Positions 1 through 11,034 are shown, numbered from the stretch's first letter. The stretch: 64,000 bases of DNA from Forficula auricularia (GCA_024734495.1 JALMQS010000187.1:19855086-19919085); one strand, 5' to 3'. Made by a program: numbers and translations. The notes: generated by a model not told the origin, from the sequence alone.

Positions 1-146
1 TATTCTTCCAATATTCACTGCGCCTACATCAACTCGATATCACGAGTATATCTCTTCGTCCTGGAGCCGTTTTAGCGGACATTTACATTCATCCACTTGC
101 TAGCCCCTCCATTGGCACTTACATCATTAGCACGATAGCTAATTGA
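1..146 (+). CDS. possible terminal coding exon of a neighbouring gene (partial)
   Basis: The frame starting at base 3 is open from the window edge for 47 codons and stops at TGA 144-146. The translation includes ITSISLRPGAVLADIYI, reminiscent of the end of SEA-type extracellular domains, but this is only a resemblance. Base composition is clearly less AT-rich than the next kilobase. A poly(A) signal follows at 695-700, so this could be the last exon of a plus-strand gene lying to the left. The other two frames are also partly open over 150-290, so the frame choice is uncertain, and a retroelement relic is an alternative. Confidence 0.3.
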   Translation, partial: FFQYSLRLHQLDITSISLRPGAVLADIYIHPLASPSIGTYIISTIAN

Positions 147-720
147 ATAGCACGGACAAGAATATCTGTCCAGCACTCGTGAAGGCATCACAGAGGCTTA
201 TCAAAAAGGCGAGACTCCTGGGACATTACGTACTCTTCGACGTGGCAGTCTACGGAACCGGAGCGAGAAGCGGACGCGGCACAGCTAGCGCTGTTTGAAT
301 TATTTGAACCAGTCAGCGCACTTCAAGAGCAAACGTAATTAATCACAATTTCTTTGAACGATCTCCGTTCACCCCTTAAAGCCATCAAATTATTTAATTC
401 TTTCTGACTGTTAAATTCACCAAGGACCTTAATAAATCATATATTATAAATTAAATTCTTGATTATCTTTCACTGTTAAGAAAATTTCCCCATTCTCCTT
501 TGCAGCTAGAATTCATTTAAGTATTTTTATTTTATTTTTGCCTATTTAAAATTATTTTTTTTTTTATTTTTTTTTGTAAATTCATTGCATCAGATTAACT
601 TCAGTAACGTAGAATTTGAAACATAAGAGTAAATTCAGTAGTTTATCAAACTAGTACAACGAGATACACTGAGTTACACCACCACCACCACGTCAATAAA
701 GGTTATGTATAAATGTAATT
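147..720 (+). other. possible 3' UTR with poly(A) signal
   Basis: No convincing long frame is seen after the TGA at 144. Two short frames at 150-300 look protein-like but have no start or splice support. An (ACC)n tract at about 677-690 is followed by AATAAA at 695-700 and a T-rich stretch, as expected for a transcript end. The link to the edge exon is inferred. Confidence 0.25.
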
Positions 721-932
721 TATTTATATATTTTGTATAATGTATATTAGAACATACAAACGCCTTATTCAATATACATGAAAATTAATATTAAAACTAT
801 TTCAAGTTAGTATGAGAAATTGTATGTCTAAAGGTCTTAGCAGAATTTTTTATTATTATTTTTTATAAGAGGTCTTCGACTAGATGCAATCCAAAATAAA
901 TTGGCACGTTCTGATGTGGCCATTCACATGAC

Positions 933-1656
933 TTTACCATATACCCTGGGCCCTCTCTTATATTTAATATTTAATAAAATTATTATTTTTAGACTTCTAG
1001 GGGCCTAATGATTGTGTATACAAAATTTGGTTAAATTTGGTTCAATGGCATAGATTTTCATTTTTTACCCCCCCCCCTCCATTTTGGGCCGTTAGTTTTT
1101 GCATTTTTAGTCTTCTGGGGGCTCACTGATTATGTATACAAAATTTGGTTTAGTTTACCCAAATGGCCTAGATCTTTATTTTTCGGCCCCAGAAAAAAAT
1201 ATTTTGGTTATTATAGGTTCATTTTATAGTATATTTCATTTTTCTTGTTTTTTTTTAGTTTGAAAATATTATAATTTTTAATTTTTAAACCCCCCCCCTT
1301 CCACCCCCCTTAATTTTGGGTCCATATGAACCAAAATCTAATCAGCTCTTAATCTTAATTCACCAAAACTACGTGTGAAATTTGGTTTTGATATTCTTAC
1401 TAGTTTTTGAGCTAGCTCGTCAATAAAATTTTGGTAACTAACAGACATTTTGACAAAACAGTTATTATCTCGAAAAATATAATTTTTTCGATGTTCACTT
1501 ATTAGGACTTTTTTGTAGACCGAAATGCCATGGCTTCGCTCAATTTTTTTAACCAAAATAGTTTCAGCCGTTTTTGAGATATTTCGAAAAAAAGAAGGAA
1601 AAAAAACACTTTTTTCATGCACGATTACAATACTTGACCATACTCTGTATGGTAAA
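933..1656 (-). repeat. TIR element, TTTACCATA-ended family, copy 1
   Basis: The left end CTTTACCATATACCC and right end CTGTATGGTAAA form inverted termini. The same unit occurs in the opposite orientation at 42594-43253. The interior holds two copies of a module built on TGTATACAAAATTTGG next to C-runs, which also appears in two other element families in this window. The 94-codon minus-strand frame at 1338-1622 is repeat sequence read through, not a gene. Confidence 0.6.
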
Positions 1657-2803
1657 TTAAAAATGTGAAAAATAATTTCTTTCTATAACAACAATATTAA
1701 ATATTGTTGTGAGTTAGCATGTTTACACTCTAAGGCGGCCATTTTTATTTTTAATGATGGGAACTAGTGAACTTGACAAGATATAAAATGGCGACAATTT
1801 AGCTCTAATGTCTGGTTCTCATGGAAAAGTGTCCTTTTATTCAAATTATTTCCGAGTGAGTTGATCAGTGCGTGAGGAGGCATTTTCAAGTATTTCCAGG
1901 CTTTTAGGCTTTTTAGACAGACATGTTTAATGACTCGTGTTGCCGATGACGATTCGTATTGTAACAGAAGCGTTTCCGGGGTGAATCAGCATCCGAATCC
2001 GGACCAGCACTTGTGCATCTTGAACGGGAGACTGGTCGATGTTTTATCTATCATTTTAACACCTCCGCCCCATCAACCCTCCAACTTGTAAGGACGTTTG
2101 ATACCTACGGTCCCTCTCGCTTTCTGTCAAGATTGAATTATCATATACATGTATATATATAGTACAAAGGTTTTCTCCAGAGGGTTCCCTATTCCCCGGG
2201 CTTGATTCAGCGTCCCTAGGTAAGGGGTTCTTAACGACCCGTTAGGGACATTCACTCACCCCTGAATTTCCTACAAGGTTGCCGACACGTGACTTACGCC
2301 AATGATGATGAATATTTTGTTAGTGGTTAAATAAATAAAATGACTTTTCAATGTATGTGAGCTTCAAGCTATATTCCGAGACAAGAGCAAACTGGCCCAC
2401 TACACTGGAAAAACAATTTCTTTATAGTAAATATATTGATAGAGTTGAACATTTTTAATGATCTCATATTTATTCCAAAGATATTTTATTAATAATCAAG
2501 ATATATTGACATAATTCCAAATATGACCAAATTTTTAGGTATTTAATCCAAATATATTATATACTTGAGTGATATCTATTTTATTCTATTAGATATCTCT
2601 TAATATCAAATGAATGTCTTATTTAAACTCTTATTATATCTAAACGAATGTTTTTTTAATCATAAAACGACTTATATTTTTTGCAAATAGTGATATCTTA
2701 ATAATTAAGATATTTAAAAAAAAATAACAAAAATTTTGTTTATATTATTAATTGTTTTTACAACGAAATTTTCTCTGGAGAGAGACGGACTGGTAGAAAT
2801 TTT
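1657..2803. other. no gene recognised
   Basis: AT-rich sequence with short GC-richer islands near 1930-2110 and 2170-2290. I see no open frame with splice signals and no repeat boundary. Confidence 0.5.
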
Positions 2804-2897
2804 AATTGAATGTAATGGAAGTCAGCCCAGAGGTAGTGAGGAAAGAAAATTAACACATATCAAATAAGGTGTAATTTATTGGAATCTTCTTCCTTTC

Positions 2898-2945
2898 CTT
2901 TCAAACCGACGTTTCGGAGGATTTTCTCTTCTTCAGGGTTGTCAA
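2898..2945 (-). ncRNA. hammerhead ribozyme motif, stem II partly decayed
   Basis: Read on the minus strand: CTGAAGA (2936-2930), a shortened stem II, then GAAACGTC ending at 2908. Core positions 3-9 fit CUGANGA. Stem II keeps only about three pairs because one side has lost bases relative to the plus-strand partner at 2991-3045, so activity is doubtful. Confidence 0.5.
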
Positions 2946-2990
2946 TGTCAAGGTCAATGAAAGAAACAAATATTTGTTTCTTTCATTGAC

Positions 2991-3045
2991 CCTTTGAAAC
3001 CCTGAAGAAGGAGGGAAAAATCCTCCGAAACGTCGGTTTGAAAGG
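2991..3045 (+). ncRNA. hammerhead ribozyme motif, complete
   Basis: Stem I is CCTTTGAAACC with GGTTTGAAAGG (one central mismatch). The core CTGAAGA lies at 3002-3008, stem II is GGAGG/CCTCC with a seven-base loop, and GAAAC at 3027-3031 is followed directly by GTC. Predicted cleavage is after C3034. Stem III would be only the palindrome ACGT, so a monomer has no loop there; such motifs are expected to work as dimers. All invariant hammerhead residues are present. Confidence 0.75.
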
Positions 3046-3229
3046 AAAGGAGGAAGGATTCCAATAAATTACACCTTATTTGATATGTGTTAATTTTTCT
3101 TTCCTCACTACCTCTGGGCTGATTTCCATTACATTCAATTAATATTAATTGTATTGTATTTTAAAACCAACTATAAGATTATAAGAAATATTAATAAATA
3201 TTAAAATTAGATTACCTTGTACCTTGGGG

Positions 3230-3405
3230 AAGATCGAATATGGAATTGGAATAATTATCGGAAAAGAGGTTTTTTTACTTAATTATGTTTTTTCCTCTTA
3301 TTAAAAACAAGGACTAAAAAGATGATCAAGGACAGTCGATGGTGGAGAAGTAATCTCCGGAATCGAAGCTCAAAAACAATGTATGAATAAATTCATGTAA
3401 AATAA
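3230..3405 (+). repeat. dispersed copy of the 55-56 kb tandem repeat unit
   Basis: Contains GGAATAATTATCGG, then AAAACAAGGACTAAA, then GGTGGAGAAGTAATCTCCGG. These match the reverse complement of the unit repeated at 55150-56110, and there is another copy in this orientation at 54770-54935. Confidence 0.6.
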
Positions 3406-4131
3406 TTGGTTTAACCTTGTACCTTAAATCAAATATAATAATTAATTCAAAATTTTTTCTAATTAATTCAACCAAATTAATAATTAAAATAAATATTTAA
3501 AAAATTCATTTGATTGAATATAGATTCTACATCAAATAAATATACTCATCTTCTAGGTAGAAATAAATATAAATAAAAAATATTCAAGTTTTTATATCAT
3601 TTCTAGTCGTAATTACGAATTATTCCATTTAAATACTCAACTATTAAATTTAACTATTCCACTATTTTACTCAAATAACAATATTTTCATAATTTACTTA
3701 TTGGTGCTTGGTTCAAATAGCGGCATCTTAACTATTAATATATCTAGAGTTGCTCCAAAAATATGAGAATTCTTAAAATACGTATATCATTTATTCATAT
3801 TGAACAGAGATCGATTTCGGCATAATTAACTTCGCCATCTATTTATTTCAAATATAATTTCTTAACTATAAATATATCGTTTTTTCAGTGTACTTGCATT
3901 TTGTAAAAATTTTAAGCTTTATCCTTTCGCCCAATCAGTTGACTTTTTCTAGAAATATCTAAATCGTGGGGAAAAATTATTTTTAGGCATAATTTTTTTC
4001 TATTTGACTATGTGTCTGCCTGGATTCCAATTAATCTTGAAGCTTGTAGAAATTTAGTTCAGCTTTCAAAATGTATTTTATTTCTCAATTGAAGAACTGA
4101 TTAGATTTGACCCTTCTAGCATCCAATCTAA
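3406..4131. other. no gene recognised
   Basis: AT-rich sequence without splice-compatible frames; no repeat boundaries seen. Confidence 0.4.
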
Positions 4132-4243
4132 ATGACTACCATGGGCGCCCGCAGAAAATTTTCTAGGCGCGGGAGGGGGCAAAATATTTTTAGTAATTCA
4201 AATTTAGGGAACGAAGAAAAGATTATTTTTATTACAGACAAAA

Positions 4244-4338
4244 GGATCAGCCGGGACTCGAACCCGGGATCTTTGCATGTGTACTGCAATGCTTTGTCAT
4301 AAGAGGCTTACCTCCTATATCCACTAAGCTACTGATCT
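4244..4338 (-). tRNA. tRNA-derived sequence (pseudo-tRNA or SINE head)
   Basis: On the minus strand an A-box-like TAGCTTAGTGG is followed by a T-arm CCGGGTTCGAGTCCCGG with a good B box. The ends GATCAG and CTGATC pair as an acceptor-like stem. The segment between the arms is too long and irregular for an ordinary anticodon arm, so this is a tRNA-derived element rather than a working tRNA gene. Confidence 0.5.
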
Positions 4339-4513
4339 CCGAACCCAAACTATTACCTTTTGTCTATATGAATTATGGAATTTCTTTTTTAATCCTCTCC
4401 TCGTTCATTTTTCGCAGCGTAGGCCTTGATTCATTAATTAAACAATTAATTATTCCAGCGCCTCCCAATCGATCGCAGGAAAATAATTTTCTCTTCACCT
4501 AAAGAAAATAAAA

Positions 4514-4601
4514 TAGCTTAGTGGATATAGGAGGTAAACCTCTTATGACAAAGCATTGCAGTACATATGCAAAGATCCCGGGTTCGAGCCCCGGCTGATC
4601 C
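4514..4601 (+). tRNA. tRNA-derived sequence, inverted partner
   Basis: Same sequence as 4244-4338 in the opposite direction: TAGCTTAGTGG at 4514, T-arm CCGGGTTCGAGCCCCGG, and the end CTGATCC at 4595-4601. Its 5' acceptor side is replaced by AAATAAAA, so it is less complete than its partner. Confidence 0.5.
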
Positions 4602-5250
4602 TTTTGTCTGTAATAAAAATAATCTTTTCTTCGTTCCCTAAATTTGAATTTGTTATTAATTGTCTTTACACGGCCTCGTTGTGGTCGCGCACCGGGTGAA
4701 GAGAAAATTATTTTCGATCTTTGGGGTCTGCGATCGATTGGGAGGCGCTGGAATAATTAATTTTTAGTAATGTTTTAATGTAATTTGAATTTGATGATGT
4801 TGCTCCAGGCTGGCCAACGTTCTGTCTCTCCACACTTTCTTTATGCTAACACAAAGTGATTTAAAATAAAAGTAGCATTATTTGACTATTTTCCAATGTA
4901 AACATCAACATTTGACAAGTTTACACTGTACCTGGATAACGGTAGAATACTCTTAAACAATGAACTAACGTTCTTTAACATATTCGCCTTAAAAAATATA
5001 CATAATAAAAATACATATGTTCAAAACAACGTTTGGCTCACAACATACAGTGATACATAAAATAATTAATATAGAAAATATAAAAATAATTACCCAGTAA
5101 AACGAGATCAGCTTAGTTACTTTCTCTTTATTTTCTCTTTACTTTAATAAATTTTTTGTCTATTTTTGTCTAAACATTTTTTTTAATCAATCAATCCAGG
5201 GCAAGTTCCCACCTTGCCCCCCCCCCCCTGCGGGCGCCCATGATGACTAT

Positions 5251-6189
5251 GGCATGTTTTTTTCAGTATTTCTAGATTCGAATACCCATCATAATAATTC
5301 AAGATCTTAGAAAGTTTATTCTTGTGCCATTGTGCCATATAATGTTCGTAATTTCAAAACAAAGAAATTAATAGATTTTTGCCTTTTAGCTTTTGAATTC
5401 TCATGAAGAAAATCAGAAAAAATTCAATTTTTTAATGTTGAGCCAAATTTTAGCTTACTCATTTACAAATTCCGTTCTATTTTCTTGTGTAGTAAATGGA
5501 AATAGAATTGGATTTTCATCTTTGCTTAAAAACCGATTTAAAGTCACGATTTAGTTGCGGGGATGACGGAAATAATAAATTTCCCTGAAATTGCACTCGA
5601 AAATAGAGTGGAACGGTTTCACACACAGACCATATGCCATTAGTATGCGCGGTTTAACCCCTGGTCGAGTTTATTTATGTTTGCCAATGGTAGACAATAA
5701 ATAAAGCACGCGTGCTGGGGTTGAGGCCAGGGCGAGGGACCCCCTTCGGACTGCCATAATTACTCGAGGGTGGCACTGATGGCAAGGAAAATCATTACAG
5801 CTCTATTGTACTCATCAGTGAATTGATCTATTGGCACTCAGTTTAGAGTTTACCACCCGCACAATCCCTCCCCTCTCGCCATATGCAAGAGAACATCCCG
5901 AATGATTAATCTTTGTCTCGAATTGGAAAGAAATTTCAATGGCCAATTCAGCCAGTGTAGATTTTCCTACCAGCCCTTGTCACGAAAATTTCATTTCAAT
6001 TTAGTTTCAAGTGCATTCGATTGGAAATTATCCTTTTGAGGGACAATGATTCACTCTTGTCTCCCAAATCGAATTGTTACTCACAAGTTTTGTTCATCTT
6101 ATTTGTTAGCCATCATTGTGTTAAGAATACAGCTCCTACTGGTATAGAAATCGAAAACGCGGCTAAATGCGAGCCTAGCGTATATCTAA
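5251..6189. other. no gene recognised; moderately GC-rich stretch 5560-5900
   Basis: 5560-5900 is less AT-rich and not repeated elsewhere in the window, so it may be older unique sequence, but no frame with splice signals is seen. Confidence 0.4.
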
Positions 6190-6385
6190 ATCAAGGGTAA
6201 TCATAAGTTTCCTGTATTTGATTCGATCTCGAATCGAATGCAGGTGATTTTTGACAAATATTAAGTGAAAATAATATCCGAATTTATAAATTTCTATCTA
6301 GAAATAATGAAGTTAAATAATTTTATAATTGTCTTATTAATATATCAAAGAATAATTAACATATTAACGAGTTATATACGAATTA
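6190..6385 (+). repeat. arm of an interlocked inverted repeat (partner 7985-8175)
   Basis: TTCCTGTATTTGATTCGATC and the following AT-rich 170 bases reappear inverted at 7985-8175, including the motif ATATCAAAGAATAATTAACA. The partners are about 1.6 kb apart. Confidence 0.6.
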
Positions 6386-7544
6386 ACATATTAATGATAT
6401 ATCCAAATTATAGAAATTTTAGTATATTGGGATCAGACGGTCCAAGTAATTGAAAAAATATATTTTATTTCAAATATCACAAAAAAAAAATTGTCGAAAA
6501 ACAAAAAAATCAGACGGTCCTAGAGAATTGAAAAAATATACCTACATTTCAAAGTAAACAAAAGATAAAAAAAATAATAATAAACAAGCAAGCTTATTCT
6601 TTAATTTTAATTATTACCTAATAATATAGACAGAAAAAAACAAGATATTATAATCAACTAAAAGAAGAAGGAATGTCCATATATGAATGTATATCGTTGA
6701 AAACAAATGAAAAATGAGATTTTAAAAAGAACCGTGTTTGGTGGCCCTATTTTATTGAAATTGAATTGGCTAAGGGGCCAGTAAGGGGAAAATAAAAAGT
6801 TGAAATAAAAGTCAACTTCTATTTGTTACTTTATTTTTGGGCAGACGTAATCGATATTTTTACAACGTTTCGAGCGCTATACCGCTGCTCTTCATCAGTG
6901 CACGTCAACTGGAAAAGATCATTGCATGTTTTAATTTTTTGTTTTAACATTTATAATAAATTTTTAAAGGGTGGAAATGAGGATTATATACTACTCACCC
7001 AAGTCACAAAAATACGTAAAATCTATCTCCAGCAGACGTTTTACATTAAGAAGAAGAATCATTACACTGGTAAAACAAGTTATTCGAAAAATGAGATGTT
7101 TATATTGAGGTAATCTCCAGAAACTAATAGGACATTTACTACTGAGAATGGTCTACCAATGGTGAGCAAAACTTTATGACGAATTAAAAATAATAAATAA
7201 TAGTAAATTACAAAATTAGCAAAAATTAAATCTACAGTCACTGAAGTTCTGAAGGAATAAATTAAACAATTAAAACTACTTTCAACTCTTCTAAATAATA
7301 ATGAAGTAATAATAGAGGTAATAGTTAAAATATTGATAATAATCACGCAGAAGGACGTGCATTTTATCATGATCGATATTATAGGTACTGTATTCCTGTA
7401 TTGACGAAAATGAAGATTAAACTTCGTGTAATATGAATTTAAATTCGGAAACACACAAATAAATTGGCTATTTTTATAGACTCTTTATGTTTTATGTGTA
7501 GGAATATTATCTGAATTTGTGATAATTTTTAAAGAAAAGTATTA
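6386..7544. other. no gene recognised
   Basis: AT-rich sequence around a hammerhead-like relic at 6850-6905. The small frames here (for example 6823-7113 and 7080-7454) have no conserved features. Confidence 0.4.
6850..6905 (-). ncRNA. hammerhead-like motif, stem I lost
   Basis: The minus strand reads CTGATGA, a hairpin closed by GAGC/GCTC, then GAAACGTT. The core is intact, but the base before C3 does not pair with the base after the cleavage site, so stem I is broken. Confidence 0.4.
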
Positions 7545-7975
7545 TAAAAATGATGTAACTTTTAATATTCAATATATAATTAAATAAATTATGAAGTACA
7601 TACCTAAATTAGTTAGAACAAGGAACATGATTGTTTATTTTCTATATCAATAAAAATAAATACATTGTTGTTGCCATGGCAACCTAATTAGATTGAATTA
7701 CAGTAATTAGTTAATATCAAAAAATTTCAGTTTTTAAGAAGTTTGCGATTTTGTGTCGGGCCGCATTCATATTAGCCGCATGCGGCCCGCGGCCCTCGTT
7801 GAACACCCTTGATTTAATTTTATAATTTTCTCATTAATATATCAAAGAATAATTAACATATTAACGAGAATTGTTTTTGATCGTGTTTTTTTAAACAAGA
7901 TATACCATATATCGCGAGACTACGTGCTGGTTGAGGCTATTGGAGTCTGCTGAATCTGATGTCTGGACCAAGAGA
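7545..7975 (-). repeat. inverted partner of 8560-9000
   Basis: This arm contains GTTGCCATGGCAAC, a run of GCGGCC motifs and ACACCCTTG at the inner end, all found inverted at 8560-9000. The arms flank 8165-8560, giving a stem-loop more than 1 kb long. Confidence 0.65.
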
Positions 7976-7984
7976 GAATGAAAA

Positions 7985-8175
7985 AGATGTGATCCATGTT
8001 AATTATGTTAATTATTCTTTGATATATTTATGAGAAATTTATAAAATTATTTAACTTCATTATTTCAAGTTAGAAATATATAAATTCGGATATTATTATT
8101 ACTTAATATCTGACATAAATCACCTGCTTTCGATTCCCGATCGAATCAAATACAGGAAACTTATGATTAATTGAT
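7985..8175 (-). repeat. inverted partner of 6190-6385
   Basis: Matches 6190-6385 on the opposite strand, ending in AAATACAGGAAACTTATGAT. It overlaps the loop of the 7545/9000 pair, so the two inverted repeats interlock. Confidence 0.6.
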
Positions 8176-8316
8176 GGCAAACACCTAACACACGTGTTAA
8201 CAGATCGAGCGCGCTGGCCTGGGGGATTGAATATATAACATCTCAGATTACAAATCCATTTGGTGATCCATATCAGTTTTTGATATAAAAAGCGTCAGTG
8301 CGTGAAATGATGCTGG

Positions 8317-8540
8317 CAGCGCCGTAACTAGGCAGGTGCAACAGGTGCACCCGCACAGGGCCAAGAGATCTAGAGGGCCCTAAAACGAAATTGTTAATTG
8401 AATTTTCTTTACAAATTTGTTTTACAAAATCTTATTCGAGATTTTAAAACACAAATATATTTTTTATATGAAATCTATTTGAACTATAATTACTTTTTCC
8501 CAAAAAATATAGAGGCCCCAAAAAGCAAGTTACGGCGCTG
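8317..8540. mobile_element. hAT-type MITE with exact 8-bp target duplication
   Basis: TIRs CAGCGCCGTAACT (8317-8329) and AGTTACGGCGCTG (8528-8540) are perfect, and GATGCTGG is duplicated exactly at 8309-8316 and 8541-8548. The 224-bp length, CAG...CTG ends and 8-bp duplication identify a non-autonomous hAT element. It interrupts a repeat whose related uninterrupted form lies at 62390-62710, so it is younger than its host. Confidence 0.85.
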
Positions 8541-8740
8541 GATGCTGGATCATAGCTAGATGGATCACATCTTTTTCATTCTCTCTTGGTCCAGACATCA
8601 GATTCAGCAGACTCCAATAGCCTCAACCAGCAGTAGTCTCGCGATATATATATCTTGTTTAAAAAACGCGATCAATAACAATGCTCGTTAATATGTTAAT
8701 TATTCTTTGATATATTAATGAGACAATTATAAAATTAAAT

Positions 8741-9131
8741 CAAGGGTGTTCAACGAGGGCATGCGGCCCAGCGCTAATATGAATGCGGCCCGACACAAAA
8801 TCGCAAACTTCTTAAAAACTGAAATTTTTTGATATTAACTAATTACTGTAATTCAGTCTAATTAGGTTGCCATGGCAACAACAATGTATTTATTTTTATT
8901 GATATAGAAAATAAACAATCATGTTCCTTGTTCTAACTAATTTAGGTATGTACTTTATAATTTATTTAATTATATATTGAATATTAAAAGTTATTATTCA
9001 TTATTATATATTATTTGCTATGTTTTTTTGCTTAAAAACTATCGTTAGAATCAGTATAATTTCTGTGCGGCCCAAAACAATTTCTTTCCTTCAAATGGGG
9101 CCCAAGGATGCCAAAATGATGGACACCCCTG
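8741..9131. mobile_element. hAT-like MITE
   Basis: Begins CAAGGGTGTTCAA and ends TGGACACCCCTG, the imperfect 12-15 bp termini usual for hAT MITEs, with GCGGCCC motifs inside both ends. No matching target duplication is left. An inverted partial copy runs from 7811 down to about 7545. Confidence 0.5.
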
Positions 9132-9289
9132 ATCTGAATACAGTCAAGAACACTGTTTTTTTCGGGAGGGCTCAAAATAATTTAAATTAATGTAATTTAA
9201 TCATTTTTAAATAATTTAAAAAATATTTTCTCTAAAATCTATGATTGGTCCTTAAAGATAAATTCATTTATTAATATTTTTAAATAGTT

Positions 9290-9490
9290 TGGTGTCGATT
9301 CAAGGTGAAACATTTTTTAAATAAGCTGTAAGTAAAATTTCAATGTATTAGGTTTTACAAAATAAAACATATATATTTCGGGTTTTGAGCCCGATTATCA
9401 GAGGAGTTAACATAGAAAATGTATCGAAGAAAAAAACTCCAAAACATATATTTTTTATTTTGTGAAATCTACCTTGAAATTTTATTTACT
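9290..9490. repeat. foldback remnant with decayed hammerhead-like core
   Basis: GGTGAAACATTTTTTAAA and AAAATTTCA pair with TGAAATCTACC-type sequence further right. On the minus strand 9410-9365 reads CTGATAA, a GGG/CCC hairpin and GAAAT. This resembles a hammerhead with G8 changed and no compensating change at position 3, so it is probably dead. Confidence 0.35.
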
Positions 9491-10245
9491 GATTATTTAA
9501 TGTAATTTAACACGTTGATATCAGTGGGGTATACAAAAAGCACAATTTTTTTATCAAGTTATTAGTTGTGTATAAATTTTAAGGAGGTTATTTCACGACA
9601 ATCCACGCCAAAAGTTTTAGCCTCGTAACCACTCTATAAATATGAAAGGAATTAAAATTTTATGGTATTTTTTTTTTACCTGACTGTCCACTCACACTAC
9701 GAAATCTCTATATAGATACACACATACTTGCCGGTCGTTTGCAAGCCATTGTGCTTATACCCCCTCCAATAAAAATAGTCGCCCAAATATGTTTTTTTAT
9801 CAAAACTACGTGGTAAGTAATTTCAATTTTTTTTAAGTTACTCCGAATATATTATTCTAACAAATATTAGTTTTTTCATCAAGATGGTGATAGTCCTTCA
9901 CTGAAATAAAATAAAATAATTATCATATCCCCACCCTTTCCCTATCTACTCTATGTTAAAAATGTAATTTTTAATTGCAATTATTTCATGTTTGGTGTGG
10001 TAAATCGTCCTCAAATTTTAACAGTATGTGTATTATGCGTTTAATGACTTATATTTCCAAGTTTCAAAGACTTCTTGAATTTTTGCATTTGTGAAAGAAC
10101 TACCTTAATCCGATTGAAATAAAGGAAGGGGCTGTAAATTAGGAGTGTCGCAATGATTTCAAATAAGTGAGAATGTGAAAGTCATGTGGTGATCACACCC
10201 GTTGATTTATGAAATTTCCTAACTTTCTACTAATAATTGCTAATT
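9491..10245. other. no gene recognised
   Basis: AT-rich sequence; no frame with splice signals and no repeat ends found. The segment from about 10130 may belong to the repeat that follows. Confidence 0.4.
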
Positions 10246-10249
10246 GTAA

Positions 10250-10530
10250 AAAAGTATTCCACACTGAGCCCCTGTGGACCGGGGTAGAATAGGTCCATAG
10301 TATCCTCTGCTTGTCGTAAGAGGCGACTAAAAGGGTTTGGACGGGAGACTAACAAGCTCACTCCATAAAAAACCTCCCATTCATGGAAGCAAGCAAGCAT
10401 TTGCTTCCATTCAATTGGGAGAAGAATATTAAGACACCTAGATCAAAAATAATAAATTAAGATTCTAAAGAATAAAAAAAGAAGCTCAATTCTTCTTTGA
10501 GAAGCTTCTCCTATAAGAAACTTGGATTGT
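10250..10530 (+). repeat. dispersed repeat, inverted copy at 50550-50890
   Basis: The core GTCGTAAGAGGCGACTAAAA with a flanking GGTCCATAGTATCCTCTGC is present inverted 40 kb away. The conserved palindromic core TCGTAAGAGGCGA suggests a structured RNA or a retroelement segment, but I do not recognise the family with certainty. Confidence 0.55.
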
Positions 10531-10800
10531 TTATTTAAGTGAAAGTTATAATAATTCTGTCATTTGAATCTTTCTTTTATATAAATTAAATAATTGTTCG
10601 GGCCATAAAAAGCATCAATTACAATTGAGTTAATTCAGAAATATGTGCATTATCTATTATATCTCAAAATTAATTATAATCATTGAGACGCCTGATGAAG
10701 TCAAAATAAAATTGGCGAAACGTCGCGTAAATCAATGAGAATTTTTTGATTTGCTATTTTTCTGTTCAAATACCTGCCAACATACTTGATTAATTAAATA
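10531..10800 (+). repeat. Penelope-like LTR-like unit
   Basis: GGGCCATAAAAAGCATCAAT, a region ending AATTATAATCATTGAGAC, and then a hammerhead. An inverted, more decayed copy is at 20330-20530. The unit ends in AT-rich sequence near 10800. Confidence 0.5.
10681..10738 (+). ncRNA. hammerhead ribozyme motif, best preserved
   Basis: Outer stem I is CATTGA with TCAATG. An internal loop is followed by inner stem I ACGC with GCGT, core CTGATGA (10692-10698), stem II GTCAA/TTGGC with an A-rich loop, and GAAAC directly followed by GTC (predicted cleavage after 10724). The stem I internal loop opposite loop II is what natural fast hammerheads use for tertiary contacts. Stem III is again just ACGT. 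Confidence 0.8.
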
Positions 10801-11034
10801 ATATGGATGCTATGGACTTTAATAATTTTACATTATCTTTTTCTAAACATCTCGTGGGTTTTTCCTCTTTATTTATTAAGATTACTGACTGCTCTGATTT
10901 GAATTTGATAAAAAGACATGTAATTCACATTTTATTCAATAAAACTGATATGTCATTACATTACTTTCATTTCTACTTGTATTTCTTAAATACTTTTAAA
11001 TTCTTTTAAATGAAATTTTACATGATAGAAGAAT

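Larger units (their letters stand above)
2804..3140. repeat. Penelope-like foldback unit with a hammerhead on each arm
   Basis: The two arms (2804-2970 and 2975-3140) are near-perfect inverted copies, from AATTGAATGTAATGGAA at the left to TTCCATTACATTCAATT at the right. Each arm holds a hammerhead-like motif, one per strand. Inverted pairs of long-terminal-repeat-like units with hammerheads are typical of Penelope-like retroelement remnants. No reverse transcriptase or GIY-YIG coding is present, so the assignment rests on the ribozyme and the arm arrangement. Confidence 0.6.
4140..5242. mobile_element. non-autonomous hAT-like DNA transposon with perfect TIRs
   Basis: The termini CATGGGCGCCCGCAG (4140-4154) and CTGCGGGCGCCCATG (5228-5242) are 15-bp perfect inverted repeats beginning CA and ending TG. 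They are flanked by ATGACTAC (4132-4139) and ATGACTAT (5243-5250), an 8-bp target duplication with one change. An 8-bp duplication and CA/TG ends fit the hAT superfamily, although P or Merlin elements also make 8-9 bp duplications. No transposase is encoded. The interior carries two inverted tRNA-like units in an interleaved arrangement (4200-4345, 4425-4500, 4514-4650, 4690-4765). Confidence 0.7.
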
